Assembly (NCBI RefSeq): GCF_011947195.1
Contig: NZ_JAATVY010000004.1
Location: forward strand, 186,001 to 250,000
Length of the DNA: 64,000 bases
Reading direction: 5' to 3'
Source of the DNA: Planosporangium thailandense
Lineage (GTDB): Bacteria > Actinomycetota > Actinomycetes > Mycobacteriales > Micromonosporaceae
In this document: positions 12,879 through 21,969 of the stretch, in pieces
Layout: each line of letters begins with the position of its first letter
How positions within the stretch are numbered: the stretch's first letter is position 1
The notes under the pieces: generated by a model
Seen by the model: only the letters and a program-made list of their open reading frames with translations
What the model was told of the DNA's origin: nothing
Databases searched by the model: none
Translations under genes and position numbers: made by a program

Positions 12879-14182
12879 GAGCCGATCCTGGATCCGCCCG
12901 AGACGGTCTCGGCCATCGCGGCGCGGTACGCGAACCCCTCGGTCCCGCGGGCGGCCTGCGGCCACAGGGCCGGCAGCCGGGCGCCGTGGGTGACCGGCAC
13001 GACCCGCCAGCCCGCGCGGATCAGCGCCAGCTCGGCGGACTCGTGGCGCTGGGCGGCCTCCCCGCGGGCGCCGGGAGGCAGGTTGACCCAGGTGGTGCTG
13101 TCGACGAACAGCGCGACACAGGTGCCGCCGTTGCCACGCAGGCCGGCCAGCAGCTCGGACTCGGCGGGCGACAGCAGGCCGAACAGCCCGATCAGCAGGC
13201 CGCAGTCGGTGCGCCGGCGGACCCGCTCGATCAGGGTGCCGATGTCACCGTCCGGCGTCAGCTTCACCTCGGCCAGGTGCTCCAGCAGCGCGCCCCCGCC
13301 GTCGATCTCGCTCGCGTCGACCTCGATGCCGGCGCCGGTGACCAGGCGCAGCTTGTACCCGTTGTGCCGCAGGTGCACGGCGATGCTGGCGGCGGCGGAG
13401 ACCGCCCACTCGAAGCTCGCCGCCGGGCCCTCGCCGCGGTGGGCGGCGGCGCGGGTGTCGAGCACGATCGTCACGCGGCTCTCCCACGGCTGCTCCTCGC
13501 GGCGCACCATCAGCTCACCGACCCGGGCGGTCGAGCGCCAGTGCACCCGGCGCAGGTCGTCGCCGTGCCGGTACTCGCGGGTCGCGGCGTCGTCGTCGCC
13601 GTGCACCGCGACCGCCCGGGCCCGACTCTCGCCCTGGCCGGCGTACTCCCCGGCCAGCCGCACCGTGGGCAGCGCGACCACCTGGGGGATGACGGTGAGC
13701 CGGTCGACCGTGGCGAACGACCGGGCCAGTTCGCACAGTCCGAACGGGTCGGTGAGCCGGACGACCAGCGGACCCACCTCGTAGCGGCCCCGGACGTCAG
13801 GGCGCACGCTGTAGGTCACCGAGCTGGCCTGCTGGGCGCCCAGGCGCTCCAGGACCAGGCGCGGCCGGCTGCCGAGCACGTACGGCAGGCGGTCCTCCAG
13901 CAGCAGGGTGCCGGTCGGCAGCCGGGACAGGTTCTCCAGCCGCAGGGTGATCCGGGCCGTCCCGCCCACCTGGGTCTGGTGCGGGTCGAGGGTACGGGTG
14001 CAGGAGAGCTTGTAGCGGGTGCGCCCGACGTAGGCGGCGGCGAGCAGCGGCAGCGCGGCCAGCAGGACGGCGACCCTGAGCAGGTCCTTCTCGCCGAGGA
14101 TCAGCGCCGCGAGCGCCGAGGCCACAGCCGCGGCCACGAAGCAGCGGCCGCGCGTGGTCAGTCCGCGCAGCGCCTCGCGCAC
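12875..14182 (-). CDS. DUF58 domain protein
   Basis: A 435-residue protein with two N-terminal membrane helices (about 12-50), a beta-rich stretch, and the diagnostic DUF58 motif in the second half (ATREYRHGDDLRRVHWRSTA). It is followed by a von Willebrand A-like fold (VTIVLDTRAAAHRGEG; LLIGLFGLLSPAE). Such proteins always accompany MoxR ATPases and transglutaminase-like membrane proteins and are presumed to assemble or present a complex at the membrane. The GTG start has the SD GGAGGTGAC and lies 1 nt after the moxR stop. Confidence 0.9.
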   Translation of the reverse strand: MREALRGLTTRGRCFVAAAVASALAALILGEKDLLRVAVLLAALPLLAAAYVGRTRYKLSCTRTLDPHQTQVGGTARITLRLENLSRLPTGTLLLEDRLPYVLGSRPRLVLERLGAQQASSVTYSVRPDVRGRYEVGPLVVRLTDPFGLCELARSFATVDRLTVIPQVVALPTVRLAGEYAGQGESRARAVAVHGDDDAATREYRHGDDLRRVHWRSTARVGELMVRREEQPWESRVTIVLDTRAAAHRGEGPAASFEWAVSAAASIAVHLRHNGYKLRLVTGAGIEVDASEIDGGGALLEHLAEVKLTPDGDIGTLIERVRRRTDCGLLIGLFGLLSPAESELLAGLRGNGGTCVALFVDSTTWVNLPPGARGEAAQRHESAELALIRAGWRVVPVTHGARLPALWPQAARGTEGFAYRAAMAETVSGGSRIGS

Positions 14183-14183
14183 G

Positions 14184-15218
14184 TCACCTCCTCCCGGTGC
14201 CGTACTGGGTACCGGTGCCGTACGGGGAGCGCTGGCGGTCGGCGGGCACCGGCAGGCGGCGCACGATGTCGGCCACGATGGCGTCGGTGGTGCGCCGCGA
14301 CAGCTGCGACTCCGCGGTCGGGATGATGCGGTGCGCGAGCACCGGTACGGCCAGGGACTGCAGGTCGTCGGGGAGCACGTAGTCGCGCCCTTCGAGGGCG
14401 GCGACCGCCCGGCCGGTGCGCAGCAGTTGCAGTGTGGCGCGCGGCGACGCGCCCAGCCGCAGCTCGGGCGACTCGCGGGTGGCGTTGACCAGGTTGACCG
14501 CGTACTGCCGGACGGCGTCCGCGGCGTGCACCTCGCGGACGGTGGCGATGAGCCGGCGCACGGTGCCCGCGTCGGAGACCGGCAGCAGGTCGAGGACCGG
14601 GTCGGCGGCGCCGTGGCCGTCGAGCATGGCCAGCTCCGCTCCCGCGTCCGGGTAGCCCATCGCGATGCGGGCGGTGAACCGGTCCCGCTGCGCCTCGGGC
14701 AGCGGGTAGGTCCCCTCCATCTCGATGGGGTTCTGGGTGGCGACCACCATGAACGGCGTCTGCAGTGGATACGTCACGCCGTCGACGGTCACCTGCCGCT
14801 CTTCCATGCACTCCAGCAGCGCGGACTGCGTCTTGGGTGACGCCCGGTTGATCTCGTCACCGACGACGATGTTGGCGAACACCGCGCCCGGCTTGAACTC
14901 GAAGTCGCGCTCCTCCTGGTTGAAGACGCTCACGCCGGTCACGTCGCTGGGCAGCAGGTCCGGGGTGAACTGGATGCGGCGCACCGAGCAGTCGATGGAC
15001 CGGGCGAGGGCCTTCGCGAGCTTCGTCTTGCCGACGCCGGGCACATCTTCGATGAGCAGGTGCCCCTCGGCTAGCATCACGGCCAGCGCGAGCCGGACCG
15101 TCGCCGTCTTGCCCTCGATGACCCTTTCGATATTCGCCACGATGGCTTCGGTGACCGCGCGGAACTCCGGCGGCGGCATGGGCCTGCCGAGCTCATCCTG
15201 GGTTCGCTGGGTCGTCAC
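14184..15218 (-). CDS. MoxR-family AAA+ ATPase
   Basis: A 344-residue chaperone-like AAA+ ATPase. Walker A is EDVPGVGKTKLAKALA, Walker B is VVGDEINRASPKTQSALLE, and sensor 1 is VVATQNPIEMEGTYPLPEAQ. RFTARIAMGYPD and the C-terminal lid (GASPRATLQLLRTGRAVAAL) complete the fold. The GTG at 15218 was chosen for its strong SD (AGGAGGAGGCCC). It heads the moxR-DUF58-tgpA operon, a module common in actinobacteria and thought to mature or insert surface proteins. A -10 candidate lies about 110 bp upstream. Confidence 0.93.
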   Translation of the reverse strand: MTTQRTQDELGRPMPPPEFRAVTEAIVANIERVIEGKTATVRLALAVMLAEGHLLIEDVPGVGKTKLAKALARSIDCSVRRIQFTPDLLPSDVTGVSVFNQEERDFEFKPGAVFANIVVGDEINRASPKTQSALLECMEERQVTVDGVTYPLQTPFMVVATQNPIEMEGTYPLPEAQRDRFTARIAMGYPDAGAELAMLDGHGAADPVLDLLPVSDAGTVRRLIATVREVHAADAVRQYAVNLVNATRESPELRLGASPRATLQLLRTGRAVAALEGRDYVLPDDLQSLAVPVLAHRIIPTAESQLSRRTTDAIVADIVRRLPVPADRQRSPYGTGTQYGTGRR

Positions 15219-15327
15219 GGGCCTCCTCCTAGGTGTACGCGGTGCGGCCACCGTCGAACGTGGCGACCGGACAGCCGGTGAGGGTAGGCCGGTCCGTTAC
15301 GTCCCCGCAGGGGTATCCGCAGTGCTC

Positions 15328-15333
15328 AGGCTA
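15328..15333 (-). promoter_or_regulatory. Candidate -10 of the moxR operon
   Basis: TAGCCT on the minus strand, about 110 nt before the moxR start. This implies a long leader in the 226-bp gap 15219-15444. No clear -35 is seen; the gap otherwise holds only a CTCCGCGGAG palindrome near 15387. Confidence 0.35.
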
Positions 15334-15444
15334 GCCGCCATCGTCATGGGGTGCCGGACACCGTTCAGCGCGGGATGCTAACAGTACTCCGCGGAGCACG
15401 TCCGTCGATGACCTCGGCGGTGGGAATTCCAGTCGGCCGCGGCG

Positions 15445-18282
15445 TCAGCGTTCCGGCCGGCCGGGCCTCGGCTCCCGCAGCTGCATGATCAGGTCGACCA
15501 CGAGCGCCGTCCACCCGGTCTGGTGGGACGCGCCGAGGCCGGCTCCGCTGTCACCGTGGAAGTACTCGTAGAACGGCAGCAGGTCGTGCCAGGCCGGGTC
15601 GCGCTGGAACAGCTGCTGGGCGCCGAAGACCGGCCGGCGGCCGTCCGCGTCGTCGCGGAACAGCGCGATGAGCCGGCGCGACAGGTCGTCGGCCACCTCG
15701 GTCAGGCTGCGCCGCTGCCCGCTGCCCATCGGGTACTCCACCAGCAGGTCGGAGCCGAAGAAGCTGCCGTAGCGGCGCAGCGCCTCGATGAGCAGGAAGT
15801 TGACCGGGAACCAGATCGGCCCGCGCCAGTTGGAGTTGCCGCCGAACACGCCACTGGTCGACTCTCCCGGCTCGTACTCGACGGTGAAGTCGGTGCCGGC
15901 GAGGTTGACGGTGTACGGGTGCTCGGCGTGACTACGCGACAACGTACGCAGGCCGAAGTCGGACAGGAACTCGCCCGGCGACAGCATCCGCCGCAGGATC
16001 CGGACGAGCTGGTCCGGCCCGACCATCGACAGCAGTCGCAGCTCGTCGCCGTCGCGTACGCGCTTGGAGCCGACCACGTCGCCGTACTCCGGGCGCTTGG
16101 TCAGGAACCAGTGGATGCGCTCGGCCAGCTCCGGCAGCCGCGCCAGCGTCGCCGAGCTGACGATGGTGGTGGCGGCCAGCGGCAGCAGCCCGACGACCGA
16201 GCGCACCTTCAGCGGGACGGCCTCGCCGCCGTCGAGCCGGAGCACGTCGTAGAAGAACGCGTCGGCGTCGTTCCACAGGTCGTGGTAGTATGCCGCCCCG
16301 GCGATGTAGGCGAAGTGCTCGAAGAACTTGACCGCGATGTCCTGGTACACCGCGTCGTGGATGGCCAGCAGCAGCGACATGTCGAGCAGGTTGAGCGCGT
16401 ACATGGCCATCCAGGCCGTGCCGTCGCTCTGCTCCAGGACGCCGGCCACCGGCAGGGCGGCCGAGCGGTCGAACGGCCCGACGTTGTCCAGGCCGAGGAA
16501 GCCGCCCTCGAACAGGTTGTTGCCGCGCAGGTCCTTGCGGTTGACCCACCAGGTGAAGTTGAGCAGCAGCTTGTGCATCACCCGTTCGAGGAAGTCGAAG
16601 TCGGTACCGCCGTCCAGCTCGAACACCCGCAGCGCCGCCCACGCGTGCACCGGCGGATTGACGTCGCCGAACGCCCACTCGTAGGCCGGGATCTGGCCGT
16701 TGGGGTGCATGTACCACTCGCGCAGCAGCAGGAGCAGCTGCTCCTTGGCGAACGTCGGGTCGACGCGCGCGATGGTGACACAGTGGAACGCCAGGTCCCA
16801 CGCCGCGTACCACGGGTACTCCCACGGGTCGGGCATGGAGATGATGTCGCGGCAGTTCATGTGCCACCACGCACTGTTGCGCCCGTGCCGGCGGCCGGGC
16901 GCCGGTGGTTCGGACGCCGGGTCGCCCTCCAGCCAGCGGCGCACGTCGAAGTGGAAGAACTGCTTGCCCCACATCAGGCCGGCCACCGCCTGCCGGACGA
17001 TCTCGGCCTCCTCCGGCGGGGTGCCGGCGGGGACCATGTCGGCGAAGTACGCGTCGGCCTCGGCGCGGCGGTCGGCCATCACCCGCTCGAACTCAGCCCC
17101 GAGATCAGCGGTGCCGGTGAGCCGGGCCCGGAGCCGGGGCCGCTTGCGGGTGGCGCTGCCGGCGCCGACCGCCGGCGCGGCGTCGGCGCTGACACCGGCG
17201 TCAGCCTCGGAGTTCGGGTCGGGCGTGGCGAGCGCGAGCCGCAGCCGGATCTCGACGCGCTCGCCGGGCGCGGCCGCGAGCAGGTAGTGCAGCGCGCCCT
17301 TGGTGCCCTCGCCGGCCGGGTTGACCGTGGCGGCGCCGTGGACGACGTGGTCGTTGATGCCGTCCTTGGGGTAGCGCGAGCGGCCCGGCTTGCCCCACAG
17401 CCGCTCGGCGTTGGTCTCGTTGTCGCAGCACAGCGGCTGCGGCGAGCCGTCTCCGGTGAGGACGAGCCGGCCGAGCGACCGGTGCTCGGCCACCAGCGAG
17501 GTGTCCTTGCCGCGGATCGTCGGGACGTAGTCGTGCCCCGGCAGCCCCCACGACCACGTGTTGCGAAACCACAGGGTGGGCAGCACGTGCAGGGTCGCGG
17601 GATCCGGCCCGCGGTTCTCGGCGATGATCTTGACGCACATGTCGGTCGGCGACGCCTTGGCGTAGGCGACCTCGACCATCCAGTACCGGTCGTCGTCGAA
17701 CACGCCGGTGTCGACCAGCTCGTACTCGGGCTCGTTACGGCCGCGGCGGCCGTTTTCGACGTCGAGCTCGGTGTATGGGAACTCCGCCTGCGGGTAGTGG
17801 TAACGCCAGCGCATCCAGGAGTGGGTCGGCGTGGAGTCCAGGTACCACCAGTACTCCTTGACGTCCTCGCCGTGGTTGCCGCGGTCGCCGCCCATCCCGA
17901 ACATGCGTTCCTTGATGATCGGGTCCTTGCCGTTCCACAGGCCGAGGGCGAAGCAGAACGTCTGCAGGTCGTCGCAGATGCCGGCCATGCCGTCTTCGTT
18001 CCAGCGGTACGTCCGCGACCGCGCGTGGTCGTGCGGGAAATAGTCCCAGGCGGTGCCCCACTCGCTGTAGTCCTCGCGGACGGTGCCCCAGGCCCGCTCC
18101 GACAGGTAGGGGCCCCAGGCGCGCCACGCCCGCTCGCCGGAGTCCGCCTCGGCCAGCCGGGTGCGCTCGGCGTCGGGGTCCACCGCCGCCGGCTGTGTGC
18201 GCTCGGCATCGGCGTCCACCGCCGCTGGCTGTGTGCGCTCGGCGTCGGGGTCCGTTTCGATCACGGTCGGCTCCTCGATCAC
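15445..18282 (-). CDS. GH63/MGH1-like glycoside hydrolase
   Basis: A large cytoplasmic-looking protein of 945 residues with an (alpha/alpha)6-barrel glucosidase region in the C-terminal half. Signature stretches are DIISMPDPWEYPWYAAWDLAFH, EWAFGDVNPPVHAWA, GLDNVGPFDRS, EQSDGTAWMAMY and GVFGGNSNWRGPIWFPVNFL, matching bacterial GH63-like proteins annotated as glucosidases or mannosylglycerate/glucosylglycerate hydrolases. The N-terminal ~35 residues contain three imperfect copies of DxDAERTxxA. The GTG at 18282 was chosen because GACAAT ends 6 nt before it on the minus strand (18289-18294), a leaderless-type start. It is divergent from the debranching enzyme, suggesting a shared role in alpha-glucan or glucoside turnover. 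Confidence 0.82.
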   Translation of the reverse strand: MIEEPTVIETDPDAERTQPAAVDADAERTQPAAVDPDAERTRLAEADSGERAWRAWGPYLSERAWGTVREDYSEWGTAWDYFPHDHARSRTYRWNEDGMAGICDDLQTFCFALGLWNGKDPIIKERMFGMGGDRGNHGEDVKEYWWYLDSTPTHSWMRWRYHYPQAEFPYTELDVENGRRGRNEPEYELVDTGVFDDDRYWMVEVAYAKASPTDMCVKIIAENRGPDPATLHVLPTLWFRNTWSWGLPGHDYVPTIRGKDTSLVAEHRSLGRLVLTGDGSPQPLCCDNETNAERLWGKPGRSRYPKDGINDHVVHGAATVNPAGEGTKGALHYLLAAAPGERVEIRLRLALATPDPNSEADAGVSADAAPAVGAGSATRKRPRLRARLTGTADLGAEFERVMADRRAEADAYFADMVPAGTPPEEAEIVRQAVAGLMWGKQFFHFDVRRWLEGDPASEPPAPGRRHGRNSAWWHMNCRDIISMPDPWEYPWYAAWDLAFHCVTIARVDPTFAKEQLLLLLREWYMHPNGQIPAYEWAFGDVNPPVHAWAALRVFELDGGTDFDFLERVMHKLLLNFTWWVNRKDLRGNNLFEGGFLGLDNVGPFDRSAALPVAGVLEQSDGTAWMAMYALNLLDMSLLLAIHDAVYQDIAVKFFEHFAYIAGAAYYHDLWNDADAFFYDVLRLDGGEAVPLKVRSVVGLLPLAATTIVSSATLARLPELAERIHWFLTKRPEYGDVVGSKRVRDGDELRLLSMVGPDQLVRILRRMLSPGEFLSDFGLRTLSRSHAEHPYTVNLAGTDFTVEYEPGESTSGVFGGNSNWRGPIWFPVNFLLIEALRRYGSFFGSDLLVEYPMGSGQRRSLTEVADDLSRRLIALFRDDADGRRPVFGAQQLFQRDPAWHDLLPFYEYFHGDSGAGLGASHQTGWTALVVDLIMQLREPRPGRPER

Positions 18283-18367
18283 ACTGGCATTGTCCCTTTG
18301 GCCGGCTACGCTCGGCCACCATCGTCGCCACGGCCGGTTACGGCCGGCCGTCCTGGAGGTTCTGCCG

Positions 18368-20302
18368 ATGGTCACCGCGCCCCCGATCGTGTTCGGCCCG
18401 CAGGTCTGCGCCGACCTGGACGCGGGCGCCGCCCGCGAGTGGTTGGTCACCGATGGCCGCGGCGGCTATGCCACGGGTACGGTCGCCGGGCTGCGCACCC
18501 GCCGATACCACGGACTGCTCGTGGTGGCCGGGCAGACCGCGGCTGCGCGCCACGTCGGCCTGGTTGCGCTCGACCCGGTGATCACGCTCCCGTCGGGAGC
18601 CGTGATCCGCCTCGGCACGCACGAGTGGGCCTCGGGTGCCGTGGCGCCGCAAGGATACCGTCTCCTCGAGTCATTCACGGTCATTGACGGATTGCCGTCG
18701 TGGCGCTGGCGGATCGGCGACGTCGTCGTCGAGCGGGAGCTGGCCATGGTGCACGGCAGCCCCTCGGTCGCGGTCGTGCACCGGCTCGTGTCCGGCACGG
18801 CGACGCTGACCCTGGAGGCGCTGTGCACGTGGCGGGACGCGCACGGCGAGCGGCGCGCCGACGGCGGTGACCTGCCGATGACGGCTGCCGACGACGGCGC
18901 GGTGATCGCCGACGCGTACCGGCTGGCCGGGCCGGGCTGGCGGCCGGCGGGGGAGTGGTACGCCGGGGCGTACGCCCGGGAGGAGGCCGCGCGCGGGCTC
19001 AACGCGGTGGAGGATCTCTGGTACGCGGGCTCCTTCTCGGCCGACCTGCGCGAGGGCGAGGTCATCGAGGTGTCCGCCTGGGCCGGCGATCTCGCGACCC
19101 GACCGCCCCGGCCGACGGCGGTGGTCGAGGCCGCCCGGCGCCGGGCCCGGGCGGTGGTCGCGGCCGCGAAACCCGCCGACGGTACGCGGGCCGCGCTGGC
19201 GCTGGCCGCCGACGCGTTCGTGATCCGGCACGCCGCGCCCGACGTCGTCGCCGGCTACCCGTGGTTCGGGGCGTGGTCGCGGGACACGATGATCTCCTAC
19301 GAGGGCCTGTTCCTGGCCACCGGGCGGTCCGACGAGGGCCGCGAGCTGCTGCGCTGGTATGCCGCGACCATGTCGGAAGGGATGTGCGCCAACACGGCCG
19401 ACACCGGGGCGACCGAGTACAACACCGCCGACGGCACGCTGTGGTTCCTGCACGCCGTCGCCCGCCACGTGGAGCGCACCGGTGACGCCGACCTCGCCGC
19501 CGAGCTGGTGGATCCGCTGATGAGCGTGGTCGTCTCGCACGTCGCGGGCACCCGGTACGGCATCCGGGTCGACGGAAGCGACGGGCTGCTGACCCAGGGC
19601 GCGCCCGGGTACGCGCTGACGTGGATGGACGCCCGCGTCGACGGGGTGGCCGTGACGCCCCGGATCGGCAAGGCGGTCGAGATCAACGCCTTGTGGATCA
19701 ACGGGCTGGGCGCGCTCGCCCGGCTCCGCACGCTCGTCGGGCGCGACGCCGCGGACCTGGTCGCGCTGCGCGACCGCGCCGTGGCCAGCTTCGCGCGCCG
19801 CTTCCCGGCCCCGACCGGCTGGCTGTACGACGTGGTCGACGGTCCCGGTGGCGACGACCCGGCCCTGCGTCCGAACCAACTGCTGGCCTGGTCGCTGCCG
19901 TACGCGCCGCGGCCGGCGGGCGGGCCGACGGCGTTTCGCGCGATCAGCGAGAACCTGCTCACTCCGCTGGGGCTGCGCAGCCTGGCGCCCGGTGATCCGG
20001 CGTACCGGGGCGTGCACCGGGGCGGCCCGGTTGAGCGCGACCACGCCTACCACCAGGGCACCGTCTGGCCCTGGCTGATCGGCCCGTACGTGGACGCCGC
20101 CATGACTCTGCGTGATGACGTCGTGTCTTTGCGCACAGTGCCAACAAAGTTACTGGTTGGTATCGATGTACATCTGTCAGAGTGGGGAGTTGGGTCGGTC
20201 AGTGAGACCGCCGACGCGGATCCGCCACATCGGGCGACAGGCTGCCCGTTCCAGGCGTGGTCGGTGGCGGAGGCGCTCAGGGTTCACGAAAGCATCGGTT
20301 AA
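18368..20302 (+). CDS. Glycogen debranching enzyme-like protein (GDE, archaeal/bacterial type)
   Basis: A 644-residue protein. The N-terminal GDE_N domain begins REWLVTDGRGGYATGTVAG and continues with LRTRRYHGLLVV. The C-terminal amylo-alpha-1,6-glucosidase domain (GH133-like) has GYPWFGAWSRDTMISYEGLF, ADTGATEYNTADGTLWF and RDHAYHQGTVWPWLIGPY. It should remove alpha-1,6-linked glucosyl branches from glycogen-like glucans. The ATG at 18368 has an SD (TGGAGG) at good spacing; residues predicted upstream in the same frame are arginine-rich and unlike the family. Neighbours are a divergent GH63-like hydrolase and a downstream GT4 glycosyltransferase, a coherent alpha-glucan set. Confidence 0.9.
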   Translation: MVTAPPIVFGPQVCADLDAGAAREWLVTDGRGGYATGTVAGLRTRRYHGLLVVAGQTAAARHVGLVALDPVITLPSGAVIRLGTHEWASGAVAPQGYRLLESFTVIDGLPSWRWRIGDVVVERELAMVHGSPSVAVVHRLVSGTATLTLEALCTWRDAHGERRADGGDLPMTAADDGAVIADAYRLAGPGWRPAGEWYAGAYAREEAARGLNAVEDLWYAGSFSADLREGEVIEVSAWAGDLATRPPRPTAVVEAARRRARAVVAAAKPADGTRAALALAADAFVIRHAAPDVVAGYPWFGAWSRDTMISYEGLFLATGRSDEGRELLRWYAATMSEGMCANTADTGATEYNTADGTLWFLHAVARHVERTGDADLAAELVDPLMSVVVSHVAGTRYGIRVDGSDGLLTQGAPGYALTWMDARVDGVAVTPRIGKAVEINALWINGLGALARLRTLVGRDAADLVALRDRAVASFARRFPAPTGWLYDVVDGPGGDDPALRPNQLLAWSLPYAPRPAGGPTAFRAISENLLTPLGLRSLAPGDPAYRGVHRGGPVERDHAYHQGTVWPWLIGPYVDAAMTLRDDVVSLRTVPTKLLVGIDVHLSEWGVGSVSETADADPPHRATGCPFQAWSVAEALRVHESIG

Positions 20303-20465
20303 GCGTTACATCGGGGAAATGCTTTTTGCTTCGTCGGTAACCCCCACCAGGCACGATGGGGTCCGATCCCACTGACGGTTCACCGGTTCGAGGGAAGTCA
20401 AATTCACCCGAAATGCCGGAGAATCTGTCCGAACGGCGATCACTGGCGACAAAAGGGGCCGCGGC

Positions 20466-21836
20466 GTGGACGACAACAGGACCAGTCTCGATGTGCTTGG
20501 CAACTCCCGTCCGCTGCGCGTGCTGATGTTGTCCTGGGAATTCCCGCCCGTCGTCGTCGGCGGCCTCGGTCGCCACGTCCACCAGCTGTCCACCGCGCTC
20601 GTGGCGGCCGGGCACCAGGTCACCGTCGTCACCCGGCACGCGCCGGGCGCACCGGTCGACGAGTACGTCGAGGGCGTCCGGGTGGTCCGCGCGCCCGAGG
20701 ACCCCCCGCTGTTCCCGCTGTCGACCCCGTCGCTGCTGGCCTGGACCATGGCGTTCAACCACGCCCTGACCCGCGCCGCCCTCCGGGCCGCCGACGGCGG
20801 CGAGTACGACCTGATCCACGCCCACGACTGGCTGGTCGCCCACACCGCGATCACCCTCAAGGAGCACCTGCGCCTGCCGCTGGTCGCCACGATCCACGCC
20901 ACCGAGGCGGGCCGCCACCAGGGCTGGCTGCCCGGCGACATGAACAAGTGCATCCACTCGATCGAGTACTGGCTGGGCCACGAGGCCGACCGCGTGCTGG
21001 TCTGCTCCGGGTACATGCGCTGGGAGGTCAGCCGCCTGCTGGAGCTCACGGCCGGCAAGGTCGAGGTGGTCCCCAACGGCGTCGACGCCGCCGCCTGGCG
21101 ACCGGCGCCGCGGGCGGTCGCGGCGGCCCGGTCGCGCTACGCCGGGGAGGGCCCGCTGCTCGGGTTCGCCGGGCGGCTGGTGTACGAGAAGGGCGTGCAG
21201 GACCTGGTGGCGGCCCTGCCCCGGCTGCGGGCGGCGCACCCGGGCGCCCGGCTGGTCATCGCCGGCGACGGCCCGCACCAGCAGGCGCTGCGCGATGAGG
21301 TCCACGACCGCCGGCTGCAGCGCGCCGTCAGCTTCGCCGGCTTCCTGGGCGACGACGAGCTCCCGGCGGTGCTCGCGGCGATGGACACCGTCGTCGTGCC
21401 CAGCATCTACGAACCGTTCGGCATGGTCGCGCTCGAAGCCGCGGCCGCCGGGGCGCCGCTGGCCGTGACCGCCACCGGCGGCCTCACCGAGATCGTCACG
21501 CCCGAGGTGACCGGGATGACCTTCCCGGCGCGCGACCCGGACCGGCTCGCGGACGCGGTCGGCAGCCTGCTCGCCGACCCGTCGTTCGCGGCTACGGTCG
21601 CGCACAACGCGCGCACCATGGTCGCCGAGAAGTACAGCTGGGCGACGGTCGCGCGCCGCACCGTCGAGGCGTACGGGGGCACGCTGCGCCGGCCGACGGC
21701 GCTCGCGGTCGCCGAGGCCGCCGACGCGGCCGCGACGAATGGCGACGCCGCCGCGGCGAACGACGCCGCCGCGATGGTCGCCCGGGTCGTGCGCCCGCGC
21801 ATCGTCGTCCCCGAGGGCAACCTGCTGTCGCTGTAG
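20466..21836 (+). CDS. GT4-family glycosyltransferase (glycogen synthase-like)
   Basis: A 456-residue retaining glycosyltransferase with two Rossmann domains. The acceptor side has VLMLSWEFPPVVVGGLGRHVHQLS; the nucleotide-sugar side has GFAGRLVYEKGVQDLVAALP and the E-x7-E motif within PSIYEPFGMVALEAAAAGAP. Pfam families would be Glyco_transf_4 plus Glycos_transf_1. Its closest described relatives are mycobacterial Rv3032-type alpha-1,4-glucosyltransferases, so it probably extends an alpha-glucan. The exact donor and product are inference. The C-terminus has an Ala-rich tail. The GTG start follows AAAAGGGGCC, 163 bp after the debranching enzyme. Confidence 0.88.
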   Translation: MDDNRTSLDVLGNSRPLRVLMLSWEFPPVVVGGLGRHVHQLSTALVAAGHQVTVVTRHAPGAPVDEYVEGVRVVRAPEDPPLFPLSTPSLLAWTMAFNHALTRAALRAADGGEYDLIHAHDWLVAHTAITLKEHLRLPLVATIHATEAGRHQGWLPGDMNKCIHSIEYWLGHEADRVLVCSGYMRWEVSRLLELTAGKVEVVPNGVDAAAWRPAPRAVAAARSRYAGEGPLLGFAGRLVYEKGVQDLVAALPRLRAAHPGARLVIAGDGPHQQALRDEVHDRRLQRAVSFAGFLGDDELPAVLAAMDTVVVPSIYEPFGMVALEAAAAGAPLAVTATGGLTEIVTPEVTGMTFPARDPDRLADAVGSLLADPSFAATVAHNARTMVAEKYSWATVARRTVEAYGGTLRRPTALAVAEAADAAATNGDAAAANDAAAMVARVVRPRIVVPEGNLLSL

Positions 21837-21867
21837 TACTCATGTGCCCGGGTCCCGGCCGGCGCGC

Positions 21868-21873
21868 TACACT
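21868..21873 (+). promoter_or_regulatory. -10 hexamer for the leuS leader mRNA
   Basis: TACACT ends 7 nt before the GTG of the short leader frame at 21881, the same leaderless geometry as elsewhere in the window. It is the only obvious promoter for leuS. Confidence 0.65.
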
Positions 21874-21880
21874 CGCGTCC

Positions 21881-21919
21881 GTGACCCGGCAGTTCCGGCT
21901 TCTTAGCGGGCCGTGCTGA
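21881..21919 (+). CDS. Candidate leuS leader peptide, 12 residues
   Basis: GTG to TGA encodes [12 protein letters not shown]. The two adjacent Leu codons are both CTT (21899-21904), which is sparse in these genes, where CTG and CTC dominate. It directly precedes a hairpin and a U-tract terminator and then leucyl-tRNA synthetase, the arrangement expected for ribosome-mediated attenuation responding to charged tRNA-Leu. The -10 at 21868 suggests it is translated from a leaderless mRNA. No homologue search was possible. Confidence 0.6.
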   Translation: MTRQFRLLSGPC

Positions 21920-21943
21920 TCACCATGCGGTGAACGGCACGGC
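21910..21943 (+). promoter_or_regulatory. Leader hairpin upstream of the leuS terminator
   Basis: Outer stem GCCGTGC (21910-21916) / GCACGGC (21937-21943), inner stem TCACC / GGTGA with an ATGC loop. The left outer arm contains the last leader-peptide codons, so a ribosome on the leader would interfere with it. Confidence 0.65.
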
Positions 21944-21944
21944 G

Positions 21945-21969
21945 ACCCCTCCTGCGCGAGGGGTTTTTT
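21945..21969 (+). terminator. Attenuator terminator before leuS
   Basis: ACCCCTC (21945-21951), loop CTGCGC, GAGGGGT (21958-21964), then a run of T to 21969. It lies between the leader peptide and the leuS start, so it must be read through for leuS expression from the upstream promoter. Confidence 0.85.

Noticed and set aside
15523-18687. A very long plus-strand open frame (over 1000 codons) opposite the GH63-like gene
   Set aside because: It mirrors the codon bias of the minus-strand gene, is extremely Arg/Val/Gly-rich and shows no domain. High GC content routinely leaves antisense frames open.
20303-20465. Gap after the debranching enzyme considered for a terminator or promoter
   Set aside because: A few short complementary runs near GCTTTTTGC but no stem of convincing length, and no paired -35/-10.
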